64,000 nucleotides of DNA. It comes from Hydrogenophaga pseudoflava NBRC 102511 (GTDB taxonomy: Bacteria > Pseudomonadota > Gammaproteobacteria > Burkholderiales > Burkholderiaceae_C). The notes beneath the pieces were generated by a model. The model did no database searches. It was not told where the DNA came from and saw only the letters and a program-made list of their open reading frames with translations. A program made the position numbers and the translations under genes. The DNA lies in assembly GCF_001592285.1 (NCBI RefSeq), contig NZ_BCWQ01000003.1:186001-250000 (forward strand), in the 5' to 3' direction. This document shows positions 17,789-26,549 of the stretch, in pieces; within the stretch, counting starts at the first letter, position 1; the number at the start of each line of letters is the position of its first letter.

Positions 17789-18766
17789 ATGAGCACTTTT
17801 GATCCCGACGCCCTGGAGTGTCTGGCCGCCATCATCGAAGAGGGCGGATTTGAGCGCGCGGCGCAGCGCCTGTCGATCACGCAGTCGGCGGTGTCGCAGC
17901 GCCTGCGCGCGCTGGAGGCGCAGGTGGGCACCGTGCTCATCGTGCGCAGCCGGCCGCTCAAGCCCACACCCGCGGGGCAACTCATGCTCAAGCACGCCAA
18001 GATGATGCGGCTGCTGCGGGCCGATCTGGAGACCGAACTCAGGGAGCTGGCGCCCGGCGCCGGCGGGGCGGGGCGGGACGAGGAGCGCATCTCGATCGCG
18101 ATCAATGCCGACAGCATCGCCACCTGGGCGATGCCGGCGCTGGACGCACTGGTGCGTCAGGGCCTGCCGGTGGAAATCATCACCGACAACGAGGAATTCA
18201 CCCAGGAGTGGTTGCGCGAGGGCCAGGTGCTGGGTTGCGTCACCTCGCTGGGGCAGGCGCTGCGCGGCTGCAGGATGGTGCCACTGGGCTGCATGGACTA
18301 TGTGGCCGTGGCGCAGGCGGATTTCGCCCGCAACCGTTGCCCCAAGGGCCTCAGCGCCCACAACTTCCATCAGCTGCCTTTTGTCGCGTTCAATCGCAAG
18401 GACTATCAGCAGCACGGTTTCGTGGAGCAGGCCTTCGGCCTGCCGCGAGTGGGGCTCAAGCAGTTGTATGTGCCGTCCAGCGTCGGGCAGCTGCGAGCGG
18501 TTCAGGCCGGCTGGGGCGTGAGCGTGCTGCCCGAGCTGCTGGTGCGCGACCAGCTCGCCACTGGCGAGCTGGTGAACCTGGCGCCGCGGCACCGGCTGAG
18601 CGTGACGCTGTACTGGCACTGCTGGAACCTGAGTTCGGGCGTGCTGGACGCACTGACTGCGGCGCTGACCGGGGCGGCCAAGCACAACCTGCTGCCCACC
18701 GGCACACAAAAAACCCCGCCGGGGCGGGGTTCGAAGCGCAGGGGTGCGGGCGTCACTTCGGCATGA
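17789..18766 (+). CDS. argP: LysR-family regulator, ArgP (IciA) type
   Basis: A 325-residue LysR regulator with the N-terminal winged helix [20 protein letters not shown] and ArgP-like features: [31 protein letters not shown] and the effector domain [21 protein letters not shown]. ArgP senses lysine and arginine and usually controls an adjacent argO/lysE exporter, which is not present here. The family is normally about 300 residues; the last 25 codons here run through a strong hairpin and 14 bases into the convergent fasciclin gene. The tail is therefore an extension read through the neighbour's terminator. Confidence 0.82.
   Translation: MSTFDPDALECLAAIIEEGGFERAAQRLSITQSAVSQRLRALEAQVGTVLIVRSRPLKPTPAGQLMLKHAKMMRLLRADLETELRELAPGAGGAGRDEERISIAINADSIATWAMPALDALVRQGLPVEIITDNEEFTQEWLREGQVLGCVTSLGQALRGCRMVPLGCMDYVAVAQADFARNRCPKGLSAHNFHQLPFVAFNRKDYQQHGFVEQAFGLPRVGLKQLYVPSSVGQLRAVQAGWGVSVLPELLVRDQLATGELVNLAPRHRLSVTLYWHCWNLSSGVLDALTAALTGAAKHNLLPTGTQKTPPGRGSKRRGAGVTSA
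18707..18731 (-). terminator. rho-independent terminator of the fasciclin operon
   Basis: Stem CCCCGCC (18714-18720) and GGCGGGG (18723-18729) next to an A-run that reads as a U-tract on the minus strand. It lies 22 bases past the fasciclin stop at 18753 and inside the last codons of the convergent argP-like gene. Confidence 0.85.
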
Positions 18767-19208
18767 TGACGCTGTCGATGACGTGGATCACGCCGTTGTC
18801 GGCGACGATGTCCGTCTTCACCACATTGGCGGCATCCACCTTCACGCCGCCGGTGGTGGCCACGGTGATCTCGCTGCCCTGAACCGTCTTGACCTTGCCG
18901 GCCTTGACGTCGGCGGCCATCACCTTGCCCGGGACCACGTGGTAGGTCAGCACGGCGGTCAGCTTGGCCTTGTCCGCCAGCAAGGCATCCAGATCGGCCT
19001 TGGGCACCTTGGCGAAGGCTTCGTCGGTGGGCGCAAACACGGTGAACGGGCCCTTGCCCTTGAGCGTGTCGACCAGACCGGCGGCCTGCAGAGCCGTGGC
19101 CAGGGTCTTGAACGAGCCTGCCGCAACGGCGGTGTCGACGATGTCCTTGGCGTGGGCGGAACCCAGGGTGGCCAGGGCGATGACGGAGGCGATCAGGGAC
19201 TTCTTCAT
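18753..19208 (-). CDS. secreted fasciclin-domain protein
   Basis: A 151-residue exported protein. The signal peptide (residues 1-20) ends at GSAHA. One FAS1 domain follows, with the two family boxes [15 protein letters not shown] and [10 protein letters not shown] and the closing [17 protein letters not shown]1 domains mediate adhesion or binding at the cell surface. AGGAGTTACCC precedes the ATG. It is the downstream gene of a two-gene fasciclin operon, 54 bases after the lipoprotein form. Confidence 0.92.
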   Translation of the reverse strand: MKKSLIASVIALATLGSAHAKDIVDTAVAAGSFKTLATALQAAGLVDTLKGKGPFTVFAPTDEAFAKVPKADLDALLADKAKLTAVLTYHVVPGKVMAADVKAGKVKTVQGSEITVATTGGVKVDAANVVKTDIVADNGVIHVIDSVIMPK

Positions 19209-19262
19209 GGGTAACTCCTAGGAGGGGTTGATGACAGGGGACGGGAAAAAAAGAACAGGGGA

Positions 19263-19772
19263 TCAGGCCGGCGGCAGGATCACCCGGTCGATCAGGTGCA
19301 CCACGCCGTTGCTGCACAGGATGTCGGTGGCGACGATGGCCGCCTGGCGGCCGCGGCCGTCGGTGATGCGCAGGTCGCCGCCGACGGTGAAAGTCGCGCC
19401 CTGCAGGGTCGCGATGGGGGTGTTGACCGGCACCTGGTCCTTCAGCACCCGGCCGGACACCACGTGGTAGGTGAGCACGGCGGTCAGCAGCGGCTTGTCG
19501 GCCAGCAGCGCTTCCTTGGTGACGCCCAGCTCGGCCAGCAGGGCGGCGAACGCGGCGTTGGTGGGCGCGAACACGGTCAATGGCCCGGGCGCGCTGAGGG
19601 CGTCGACCAGGCCGGCCGCAACCACGGCCTCCACCAGGATGCTCAGGTTGGGCGTGGCCTGGGCGGTGGCCACGATGTTGGGTGGTGCGTGGTCGTCGTC
19701 ACCGCCGCCGCAGGCGGTCAGCAGGCCCGCCGCGGCACCGGCCAGCAACAGGGAACGTCTCGGAATCGGCAT
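19263..19772 (-). CDS. fasciclin-domain lipoprotein
   Basis: A 169-residue FAS1 protein with a lipoprotein signal (arginines at positions 5-6, then LLTACGGG with the lipidated Cys near residue 21). FAS1 boxes LTVFAPTNAAFAALL and LTYHVVSGRV and the ending SNGVVHLIDRVILPPA are clear. The arrangement suggests a membrane-anchored partner for the soluble fasciclin protein encoded just downstream. The two domains are homologous, so the pair looks like an old tandem duplication with different anchoring. It is transcribed towards 18753. Confidence 0.9.
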   Translation of the reverse strand: MPIPRRSLLLAGAAAGLLTACGGGDDDHAPPNIVATAQATPNLSILVEAVVAAGLVDALSAPGPLTVFAPTNAAFAALLAELGVTKEALLADKPLLTAVLTYHVVSGRVLKDQVPVNTPIATLQGATFTVGGDLRITDGRGRQAAIVATDILCSNGVVHLIDRVILPPA

Positions 19773-19896
19773 CTCGGTCTCCTTCAGGCGTGGGGTGGAT
19801 AGAGACAGCCGGCGCCGGGGCGGGGTGCTCCGGATTCAGGGTCCGCTGCTGTCCGGGCGGGATGTTAGTCGCATAAGATCAAAAAGTGACCAATCA

Positions 19897-19921
19897 GTAT
19901 AAAAAATATACTTCTCAGTAT
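19897..19921. promoter_or_regulatory. AT-rich operator/promoter candidate before the TetR gene
   Basis: GTATAAAAAATATAC (19897-19911) has inverted GTATA/TATAC ends, and TCAGTAT occurs at 19894-19900 and again at 19915-19921. This AT-rich block lies about 60 bases before the TetR start and between divergent genes, suiting TetR autoregulation. Confidence 0.4.
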
Positions 19922-19979
19922 GGTTATCTACCTTGGCGTCCATTTGGGGCACAATGCGAGTGCTGCCCAAAGATTGACC

Positions 19980-20618
19980 ATGACCACCGCCGTCTCCTCT
20001 CCGACTCCCCGTTCTTCCCCCAAGCGCAGTTTTCGCGAACAGATGCATCTGGCGCGCGAGGACGCGATCGTCTCGGTGGTCAATCGGCTGCTGGCCGAAA
20101 AGGGGTTCGAGTCGATGACGGTGGACGAGGTCGCCGCCGAGGTGGGCATCGCCAAGGCCAGCCTCTACAAGCACTTCCCGAGCAAGGAAGACCTGGCGGC
20201 CGCTGCGATGGTCAAGGTGATGAACCGGGCGCGGGCCTTCCTGGACACGCTGGACCCGAAGGCGCCGCCGCTGGACCTGCTGCGCCAGGTGGCGCGCTGG
20301 ACCATGGAGGTGCAGCTGGCCGGTGAAATGCCCTCGCTGCCCAGCGAGAACTCCAGCCTGCGCGCGTCACTGACGACCAACAAGGCCTATGTGGACGGCT
20401 TGATGGATGTGAGCGACCGGCTGGGTGCCTGGATCGAGGCGGCCCAGCAGCAGGGCAGCGTCAACCCGGCCCTGCCGCCGATCGCGGTGCTGTACACCCT
20501 CTATGCCCGGGCCTGCGACCCGGTCCTGGGGTTTCTCAAAGGGTCTGGCCTGTACAGCGACGGCCAGATCATCGACATGGTGCTCAGCACCTGTTTCGAC
20601 GGATTGCGCCAGCGCTGA
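19980..20618 (+). CDS. TetR family transcriptional regulator
   Basis: A 212-residue TetR-type repressor. The N-terminal helix-turn-helix spans REDAIVSVVNRLLAEKGFES to VGIAKASLYKHFPSKEDLAA (about residues 28-68). The C-terminal ligand domain is helical and not assigned to a subfamily. The ATG at 19980 is preferred to an in-frame ATG at 19920, because the latter lies in the presumed operator region and would add a 20-residue tail not typical of the family. It diverges from the fasciclin operon and converges on the uspA gene with a 15-base gap. The effector is unknown. Confidence 0.85.
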   Translation: MTTAVSSPTPRSSPKRSFREQMHLAREDAIVSVVNRLLAEKGFESMTVDEVAAEVGIAKASLYKHFPSKEDLAAAAMVKVMNRARAFLDTLDPKAPPLDLLRQVARWTMEVQLAGEMPSLPSENSSLRASLTTNKAYVDGLMDVSDRLGAWIEAAQQQGSVNPALPPIAVLYTLYARACDPVLGFLKGSGLYSDGQIIDMVLSTCFDGLRQR

Positions 20619-20633
20619 GGCTGGCGCGGTGCG

Positions 20634-21056
20634 TCAGCGCACCAGCATCACCGGCACGCCGCAGTGCGCCAGCACCTGCGTGGCGACCGAGCCCATCACC
20701 AGGTTGCCCAGGGCGCTGTGGCCGTGCGAGCCCATCATGACCAGGTCGTACTTGCCGGTGTCGGCCTGCTTGGCGATCTGTTCGCCGGGGGAGCCGGTCT
20801 TGTGCACGACCTTGGGCTCGATGCCGTGGCGCTTCAGGAACTTCACCACAGGCGCGGTGACCTTCTCGGCTTCCTCGGCGTAGTAGCTGTTGGCGACCTC
20901 GGCACCGACGGCGGCGCGCGCGCGCGGAGGCAGGGGCATCTGCACGGTGAAGATGGTGAACTCGTTGTTGGCGCTGAACACCTCGAGGTGGGTGGTCAGG
21001 TAGGCCAGCATCTTCTTGGTGTATGCGCTGCCGTCCACAGCGAGCAGGATCTTCAT
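20634..21056 (-). CDS. universal stress protein UspA family
   Basis: A 140-residue Usp-domain protein. It opens with MKILLAVDGSAYTKKMLAYL, whose conserved Asp contacts nucleotide. It ends with DLVMMGSHGHSALGNLVMGS and VATQVLAHCGVPVMLVR, which is the ATP-binding G-x2-G-x9-G-S/T signature of the ATP-binding subgroup. It is usually induced by stress or stationary phase. The ATG follows GGAGAGAAC. Convergent with the TetR gene. Confidence 0.92.
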   Translation of the reverse strand: MKILLAVDGSAYTKKMLAYLTTHLEVFSANNEFTIFTVQMPLPPRARAAVGAEVANSYYAEEAEKVTAPVVKFLKRHGIEPKVVHKTGSPGEQIAKQADTGKYDLVMMGSHGHSALGNLVMGSVATQVLAHCGVPVMLVR

Positions 21057-21128
21057 GTTCTCTCTCCGGTTGTGTGCCCCTGAGGCGGGCGAATTGCACC
21101 AGTGTACGCGCGGGGTGCAGGGTTTTTC

Positions 21129-21959
21129 CTATGGGATTTCCACATGCACCGTCAGTGTGGGTCTGAAATCGGCCTGCTCACCCTTGCGCGCGTAGCCCAG
21201 CGGATTGGCCACGATGCGGCAGCGGCCAACCTGCGCGTCGGTCGCGCAATGCAGGTGTCCGTGCAGCCAGAGATCGGCCAGGGGCAGCAGGTCGTCCAGC
21301 GCATTGCAGAAGCCGGCCGTGCCGGGGGCCAGGCCGTAGCGCGGGTCAGCGCTGTGCAGGGTAGGCGCGAAGTGCGTCACCACGACCGTGGGTCCGTCGT
21401 GTGGCTGCGCCAGTGCCTCGCGCAGCCAGTCCTGGCACTCCAGTCCGAGCTCGCGCATGGCGGCCGCGTCGAACAGTGCGCCGCTGCGCAGACCGGCCAT
21501 CTTGTGCAGGTAGAAATTGGCGGCGCGAAAGGCCTTCTCGCGCAGGCGCAGTCGCTCGGTCTCGGTGGCGTCTGCCGGGGCCAGCGCGTCGTAGTCGCTC
21601 CAGAGCGTGGTGCCGATGAAGCGCACCCCGTCGATCTGCAGCGTCTCGCGCTCCAGCCAGGCGATGCCGAGCCGGTCGCAGGCGCGGCGCAGGCCCGCGT
21701 GCGCCTCGTCCCAGTCGAGGCCGTCGTATTCGTGGTTGCCCGGCACGAACAGCACCGGGGTCGGCCAGCCGCCGTGCTGGGGCAGGGGCGAGAAGCGTCG
21801 CAGGCCCCAGTCGGGCTCGTCCATCACCGTGCCGTCTCGCCGTTTCTGGTAGGAGCCGATGTCGCCTGCCAGCACCAGCAGGTCGGCGTCTGCCGCGGGT
21901 GTGGCGGCAAAGCTGGCGTCGGTTTCGAGGTGCAGGTCGCTGAGCAGTTGGAGCTTCAT
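21129..21959 (-). CDS. metallophosphoesterase
   Basis: A 276-residue calcineurin-like phosphoesterase. The five metal-binding blocks appear in order: SDLHLE (residue 6), LAGDIGS, PGNHEYDG, THFAPT and HGHLHCATD. It is cytoplasmic. The start ATG overlaps the stop of the upstream LysR gene by four bases (ATGA), so the two are translationally coupled. The frame continues open upstream as an overlap with the LysR gene, but homology begins exactly at MKLQLLSDLHLE. The phosphoester substrate is unknown. Confidence 0.9.
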   Translation of the reverse strand: MKLQLLSDLHLETDASFAATPAADADLLVLAGDIGSYQKRRDGTVMDEPDWGLRRFSPLPQHGGWPTPVLFVPGNHEYDGLDWDEAHAGLRRACDRLGIAWLERETLQIDGVRFIGTTLWSDYDALAPADATETERLRLREKAFRAANFYLHKMAGLRSGALFDAAAMRELGLECQDWLREALAQPHDGPTVVVTHFAPTLHSADPRYGLAPGTAGFCNALDDLLPLADLWLHGHLHCATDAQVGRCRIVANPLGYARKGEQADFRPTLTVHVEIP

Positions 21960-22948
21960 GGCGCGATTGTCGGTGCAGCGTCTGCCGCGGCATCCGCAAA
22001 GCCCCGCCGCGCCGCGCGCTCGACCGCCTGCCGCAGCCAGCGGTGCGCGCCGTTGTGCGCCGACTGCCGGTGCCACAGGGCGTCGACGTGCACCGCCGGT
22101 ACCGGCAGCGGCAGCTCGCGCAGCGTCAGCGCCGACTCGATCCCGGTGACCTCGACGAAGTGCCGCGGCAGCACGGTCAGCAGGTCGGTGCTGGCCACCA
22201 CCCGACCGGCGGTGAAGAACTGGTTGACGGTGATCACCACCCGGCGCTGGCGCGACATCGCCGACAGCGCCTCGTCGACAAAGCCAAAGGGCCGCCCAGA
22301 GAAGCTCACCAGCAGGTGGCGCGCGGCGCAGTAGGCGTCGATGGTGAGCGGTTGTCCCGCCAGCGGATGGTCGCGGCGCATCACCACCACGTACTCGCCG
22401 TCGTAGAGCCGCTGGTGCAGGAAGCGCGGGGTGTGTTCCTGCAGGTGGATCGCGGTCAGTTCGGCGATCACGCCGGGGAAATGCCCGACCGCCAGGTCCG
22501 CTGAACCGGATTCCAGCAGCTCGCGCGGGTCGCGTGTGGTCAGCGGCACGACGCGCAGGTTCACGCCCGGCGCTTCCTTTTCCAGCAGGTCCACCAGTCC
22601 GGGCACCAGCTTGGCGGCCGTGGCGTCGGCCATGGCCAGCACGAAGGCCTTGCCTGCGGTCGACGGGTCGAAGTCGGCCGGCGACAGGGACTCGCGCAGC
22701 TGCGCCAGCGCGTCCCGCACCGTGGGCCACAGGGCCTGTGCCACCGGCGTCGCCTCCACACCGTAGCCGGAACGCCGCACCAGTTCGTCGCCCAGGTGTT
22801 CCCGCAAACGCTTGAGCGCGTTGCTCACCGCCGGCTGCGTCATCGCGAGGTTGTGTGCGGCGCGGGTGAGGTTGCGCTCGGCCATGACCTCGTCGAACAC
22901 CCTCAGCAGGTTGAGGTCCAGCGTGCGGAAGTTGAGCTCATTCATCAT
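21956..22948 (-). CDS. LysR family transcriptional regulator
   Basis: A 330-residue LysR regulator. The helix-turn-helix is NLTRAAHNLAMTQPAVSNALKRLRE (about residues 26-50) and the substrate-binding domain follows from about residue 95. The opening NFRTLDLNLLRVFDEVMAER is typical of the NahR/LinR-like group that responds to aromatic or other small ligands. It is followed by the coupled phosphoesterase gene, an unusual partner for a LysR protein. Its upstream side faces the membrane protein gene at 23049, which could be a divergent target. Confidence 0.88.
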   Translation of the reverse strand: MMNELNFRTLDLNLLRVFDEVMAERNLTRAAHNLAMTQPAVSNALKRLREHLGDELVRRSGYGVEATPVAQALWPTVRDALAQLRESLSPADFDPSTAGKAFVLAMADATAAKLVPGLVDLLEKEAPGVNLRVVPLTTRDPRELLESGSADLAVGHFPGVIAELTAIHLQEHTPRFLHQRLYDGEYVVVMRRDHPLAGQPLTIDAYCAARHLLVSFSGRPFGFVDEALSAMSRQRRVVITVNQFFTAGRVVASTDLLTVLPRHFVEVTGIESALTLRELPLPVPAVHVDALWHRQSAHNGAHRWLRQAVERAARRGFADAAADAAPTIAP

Positions 22949-23048
22949 CTTCGTGAATGTAATTCATCACAAAAATAAAGTGGCGTGACATCAGGGTTCA
23001 CCCTAGTATTCGCCTGTCCAAAAGACAAATTTTTCAAAGGAGTTCGCC

Positions 23049-23606
23049 ATGAGCACCGTCTTCTCTCCCTCTTCCGCCCCCGTCGGCATGGGCACCGCTG
23101 CCGACCGGGGTATCGGTCGCACCAGCCGCTTCGACGGCTCGCGCAGCCTGGCCACCATGCTTCTCGCCGCCGCCGTGGCCGCCCTTGTCGTGCTGGCCGA
23201 CCAGATGATCGGCTCCTGGGCCGATGGCCACCTGTTCCTGGGGTGGGTCGCCCTGTGGGTCGTGATCTTCGCGGGCTCCGCCCTGTTCGCCGGCACCGCC
23301 CGCCGCGCGGCGAAGGCCACGCTGCGCTCGCTCGACAGCTGGTCGCGTTCGCTGGCCGAGGCCCGCGCCGAAGCCCGCCTCTGGGACCTGGCCCGCACCG
23401 ATCCGCGCCTCAAGGCCGAGCTGATGCAGGCCCGTGCCCGCGAAGCCGAACTGGCCGAAGAACTGAACCCTTCGCCCGTTGCGGCGAAGAACGACTATGC
23501 GGACGCGCTGGCGCCGATGGGTCTGGACACGGGCTTCTCCGCACCGCTGCGCCGCTGGGCCCAGATGGAAGTGCGCCGCCAGACGGGCTACCTGCCCTAC
23601 CTGTAA
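23049..23606 (+). CDS. hypothetical two-TM membrane protein
   Basis: A 185-residue protein that I do not recognise by name. Two hydrophobic helices (about residues 37-56 and 62-82) follow a Ser/Thr-rich cytoplasmic start. A long amphipathic helix (SWSRSLAEARAEARLWDLAR) and a conserved-looking C-terminus RWAQMEVRRQTGYLPYL come after. A good AAAGGAG site precedes the ATG. A strong terminator closes the gene. Divergent from the LysR gene. Similar short membrane proteins are common in Burkholderiales. Confidence 0.75.
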   Translation: MSTVFSPSSAPVGMGTAADRGIGRTSRFDGSRSLATMLLAAAVAALVVLADQMIGSWADGHLFLGWVALWVVIFAGSALFAGTARRAAKATLRSLDSWSRSLAEARAEARLWDLARTDPRLKAELMQARAREAELAEELNPSPVAAKNDYADALAPMGLDTGFSAPLRRWAQMEVRRQTGYLPYL

Positions 23607-23624
23607 GCCTCCGCTTTCGCCCAT

Positions 23625-23661
23625 GAAAAAAGCCCCCCGGCAGGCGCCGGGGGGCTTTTTG
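23625..23661. terminator. bidirectional rho-independent terminator
   Basis: Nine-base stem GCCCCCCGG (23632-23640) and CCGGGGGGC (23647-23655), with an A-run before and a T-run after it. It serves both the membrane protein gene ending at 23606 and the convergent pckG ending at 23688. Confidence 0.92.
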
Positions 23662-23687
23662 TTTTGGTCGGCCCGTACGGGCCGGGA

Positions 23688-25562
23688 TCAGGCGGCGGTC
23701 AGGCGCTGTTCCAGGGCGTTCTTGGTGTCGATCAGGGCCTGGGGCATGTGGTAGGCCAGCTGCTCGAAGTGCGCGTCGTGCAGCTTGAACTCCTCGGCCC
23801 AGGCGGCCTTGTCGATGCTCGTGACCTGCGCGAACTGCTCGGCGCTGAAGTCCAGGCCGGTCCAGTTGATCTCGGCGTATTGCGGGGCCACGCCGAACAT
23901 GGTTTCCTTGCCTTGCGCCTGGCCTTCGATGCGGTCGATCATCCACTTGAGGACGCGCATGTTGTCGCCATAGCCGGGCCACACGAACTTGCCCGCCTCG
24001 TCCTTGCGGAACCAGTTCACGCAGAAGATCTTGGGCAGGGTGTGGCCGGATTCTTCCAGCTTGTGCTCCATGTCCAGCCAGTGCTGGAAGTAGTCGCTCA
24101 TGTTGTAGCCGCAGAACGGCAGCATGGCGAACGGGTCGCGGCGCACCACGCCCTGGGCGCCAAAGGCGGCGGCGGTGGTTTCGGAGCCCATCGTGGCGGC
24201 CATGTAGACGCCTTCCATCCAGGTACGTGCCTCGGTCACCAGGGGCACGGTGGTGGAGCGGCGGCCGCCGAAGATGAACGCGTCGATCGCCACGCCGTCG
24301 GCGTCGTCCCACTGCGGGTCCAGTGCGGGGTTGTTGGTGGCGGCCACGGTGAAGCGCGAGTTGGGGTGCGCGGCCTTGGTGCCCTTTTCCTTGGCAATCG
24401 CCGGGGTCCAGTCCTTGCCCTGCCAGTCGATCAGGTGCTCGGGCAGCGTGCCGGTGTCCTTCTCCATGCCTTCCCACCACACGTCGCCGTCGTCCGTCAG
24501 GGCCACGTTGGTGAAGATGACGTTCTTGTCCAGCGAACGCATGCAGTTCGGGTTGGTGTGCATGTTGGTGCCGGGGGCCACGCCGAAGTAGCCGGCCTCG
24601 GGGTTGATGGCGTACATCTTTCCGTCGGCATGGGGCTTGATCCAGGCGATGTCGTCACCGATGGTGGTGACCTTCCAGCCTGCAAAGCCCGCCTCGGGCG
24701 GCACCAGCATGGAGAAGTTGGTCTTGCCGCAGGCGCTGGGGAAGGCGGCGGCGACGTGGTACTTCTTGCCCTGGGGGTTGGTCACGCCCAGGATCAGCAT
24801 GTGCTCGGCCAGCCAGCCCTGGTCGCGGCCCATGTTGGAGGCGATGCGCAGCGCGAAGCACTTCTTGCCCAGCAGCGCGTTGCCACCGTAGCCCGAGCCG
24901 TAGGACCAGATCTCGCGCGTTTCGGGGAAATGCACGATGTACTTGGTGGTCGGGTTGCAGGGCCAGGTGGTGCTGTCCTTCTGGCCTTCGGCCAGCGGCG
25001 CGCCCACGGTGTGCATGCAGGGCACGAAGTCGCCGCTGTCGCCCAGCACGTCGTACACGGCCTTGCCCATGCGGGTCATCAGCTTCTGGTTCACCACCAC
25101 GTAGGCGCTGTCGGTCAGCTCGATGCCGATGTGGGCGATGTGCGAGCCCAGTGGGCCCATGGAGAACGGCACCACGTACATGGTGCGGCCCTTCATGCAG
25201 CCGTCGAACAGCGGGTTCAGGGTGGCGCGCATCTCGGCCGGGGCCATCCAGTTGTTGGTCGGGCCGGCGTCTTCCTTCTTCTCGGAGCAGATGTAGGTGC
25301 GGTCTTCCACGCGGGCCACGTCGGACGGGTCGGTCCAGGCCAGGAAGGAGCCCGGGCGCTTGGCCGGGTTGAGCTTCTTGAAGGTGCCGGCGTCGACCAG
25401 TTCCTGGCACAGGCGGTCGTATTCTTCCTGGCTGCCGTCGCACCAGACCACGTTGTCGGGCTTGCACAGGGCCACCATGTCGGCCACCCAGGCGATCAGG
25501 CGGGCGTGCTTGACGTAGGCGGGGGTGTTGAGGTTGAGGCCCTGCATCACGGGAGAGTTCAT
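23688..25562 (-). CDS. pckG: phosphoenolpyruvate carboxykinase (GTP)
   Basis: Converts oxaloacetate and GTP to phosphoenolpyruvate, the entry to gluconeogenesis. The 624-residue protein has the GTP-class length. Its active-site loop [16 protein letters not shown] carries the P-loop with the reactive Cys. Also present are the PEP-binding [15 protein letters not shown], the metal site TIGDDIAWI, and [14 protein letters not shown]. The start [12 protein letters not shown] at 25562 is chosen because the conserved region begins there and GGAG lies 12 bases before; upstream in-frame codons to 25646 look like leader. It is divergent from the DUF4440 gene across a 318-base gap. Confidence 0.95.
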   Translation of the reverse strand: MNSPVMQGLNLNTPAYVKHARLIAWVADMVALCKPDNVVWCDGSQEEYDRLCQELVDAGTFKKLNPAKRPGSFLAWTDPSDVARVEDRTYICSEKKEDAGPTNNWMAPAEMRATLNPLFDGCMKGRTMYVVPFSMGPLGSHIAHIGIELTDSAYVVVNQKLMTRMGKAVYDVLGDSGDFVPCMHTVGAPLAEGQKDSTTWPCNPTTKYIVHFPETREIWSYGSGYGGNALLGKKCFALRIASNMGRDQGWLAEHMLILGVTNPQGKKYHVAAAFPSACGKTNFSMLVPPEAGFAGWKVTTIGDDIAWIKPHADGKMYAINPEAGYFGVAPGTNMHTNPNCMRSLDKNVIFTNVALTDDGDVWWEGMEKDTGTLPEHLIDWQGKDWTPAIAKEKGTKAAHPNSRFTVAATNNPALDPQWDDADGVAIDAFIFGGRRSTTVPLVTEARTWMEGVYMAATMGSETTAAAFGAQGVVRRDPFAMLPFCGYNMSDYFQHWLDMEHKLEESGHTLPKIFCVNWFRKDEAGKFVWPGYGDNMRVLKWMIDRIEGQAQGKETMFGVAPQYAEINWTGLDFSAEQFAQVTSIDKAAWAEEFKLHDAHFEQLAYHMPQALIDTKNALEQRLTAA

Positions 25563-25880
25563 CGAAAAGGCTCCGGTAGTTTGAAAGCGGCGGCCAAGAG
25601 ACACCAACAGCCGCTGGCCACGGAACGGTGGCGGGCGGCTCTGCAAGATCCCTTGGACAAAAAGGGCGGTCGGCGCTCGGGGCTGCAGGGCGGTTGCGGT
25701 GCAGCGCGACAGCCAGAAAGGGGGCGGATGATCCCGGGTTCTGGTCCGCGTGTCGGCCTAACCCATCAATTTTAAAAAAGAAGGTCGGTCAGTTACCGGC
25801 AAGTTACATGCAAGACATGCATAACCTGATGCATGAATGCCGGCGGGGGTACGGTGTCGTGCAACCGCTAGAGTGGGGCC
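25563..25880. other. 318-base divergent control region of pckG
   Basis: No gene is supported. Notable are an inverted repeat CATGCAT-aacctg-ATGCATG (25816-25822 and 25829-25835), a further ATGCA at 25808, a GTTAC repeat (25792 and 25804), and an AT-rich block with an A-run near 25770-25782. These sit where promoters of pckG and of the DUF4440 gene should lie. The regulator is unknown. Confidence 0.45.
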
Positions 25881-26270
25881 ATGGAACCCGAACTCATCCT
25901 GGAACCCGGTCTGGCGTCCTTGCTGGACGAACTCAGAACCCTTGAAGACCTCTACCACGCGGCCTTCCCGGACGCGACCCTGGCCGACTTCGACCGGCTG
26001 GTGGCGCCCGGCTTCTGGGAGACCGGTGCCACCGGCCGCCGCTACAGCCGGGTCTTCGCCCGCCAGGTGCTGGCGCAGCGCCCGGGGCGTCCCGACCCCG
26101 GGACATGGCAGACCGACCAGCACCACCTGCAGCGGGTGAGTGAAGACGTCTGGTTGCTGACCTACCGCCTGCGCCAGCCGGGCCGGGTCACGCGGCGCAT
26201 GACGCTGTGGCGTCGGGAGGCCGGGCGCTGGCAGGCGGTGTACCACCAGGGCACGGTGGTCGCCGGCTGA
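25881..26270 (+). CDS. DUF4440 (NTF2-like) family protein
   Basis: A 129-residue NTF2-fold protein. RTLEDLYHAAFPDATLADFDRLVAPGFWETGATGRRYSR is typical of the first helices and cone strand of DUF4440. RRMTLWRREAGRWQAVYHQGTVV matches the closing beta strands. The function of stand-alone members is unknown, though the fold often holds a small ligand. It ends before a shared terminator at 26289. Confidence 0.75.
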   Translation: MEPELILEPGLASLLDELRTLEDLYHAAFPDATLADFDRLVAPGFWETGATGRRYSRVFARQVLAQRPGRPDPGTWQTDQHHLQRVSEDVWLLTYRLRQPGRVTRRMTLWRREAGRWQAVYHQGTVVAG

Positions 26271-26287
26271 GCGACGTTCAAAACAAA

Positions 26288-26312
26288 AGCCGCCCGGTGG
26301 GCGGCTTCTCTT
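26288..26312. terminator. bidirectional terminator hairpin
   Basis: Stem GCCGCCC (26289-26295) and GGGCGGC (26299-26305) with a 3-base loop. AAAACAAAA flanks the left and TTCTCTT the right. It lies between the convergent DUF4440 gene and the small membrane protein gene. Confidence 0.8.
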
Positions 26313-26330
26313 CGCTGGCCGTGCCGGGTT

Positions 26331-26474
26331 TCAGGCCATGAACACGGCAATGAAGGCCAGCAGGAAGATCAGCACGCCGCCGGCCACGGGCAGCACGATG
26401 GGCATGAGCGGAACGATGGACTCGACCACGTCCTGGGGTTCATCGGCGTGGCTGTCGTGGGGGGCGTGGGCCAT
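26331..26474 (-). CDS. small membrane protein (47 aa)
   Basis: A 47-residue protein with an acidic, His-rich N-terminus (MAHAPHDSHADEPQDVVES) and one C-terminal membrane helix (IVLPVAGGVLIFLLAFIAVFMA). The start at 26474 is favoured because GGAGACGCCCC directly precedes it and the upstream in-frame extension to 26546 has no such site. It is not recognised; its size and layout suggest a respiratory-complex accessory or stress peptide, but that is a guess. It sits 75 bases downstream of the thioesterase gene on the same strand. Confidence 0.65.
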   Translation of the reverse strand: MAHAPHDSHADEPQDVVESIVPLMPIVLPVAGGVLIFLLAFIAVFMA

Positions 26475-26549
26475 GGGGCGTCTCCGGAATTGAGAAAAAT
26501 CAACGCGGATTCTAAAGCCGACGGCCCCGGACCGCACCCGGCCCAACCC

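Noticed and set aside
15382-18123. A 913-codon minus-strand frame
   Set aside because: It spans the antisense of the monooxygenase, the M14 peptidase and part of the ArgP-like gene, all of which have firm motifs on the plus strand.
23664-25775. A 703-codon frame on the plus strand
   Set aside because: It is the complement of pckG, whose active-site motifs are intact on the minus strand. The translation has the mirror-frame composition rich in His, Val and Gly.
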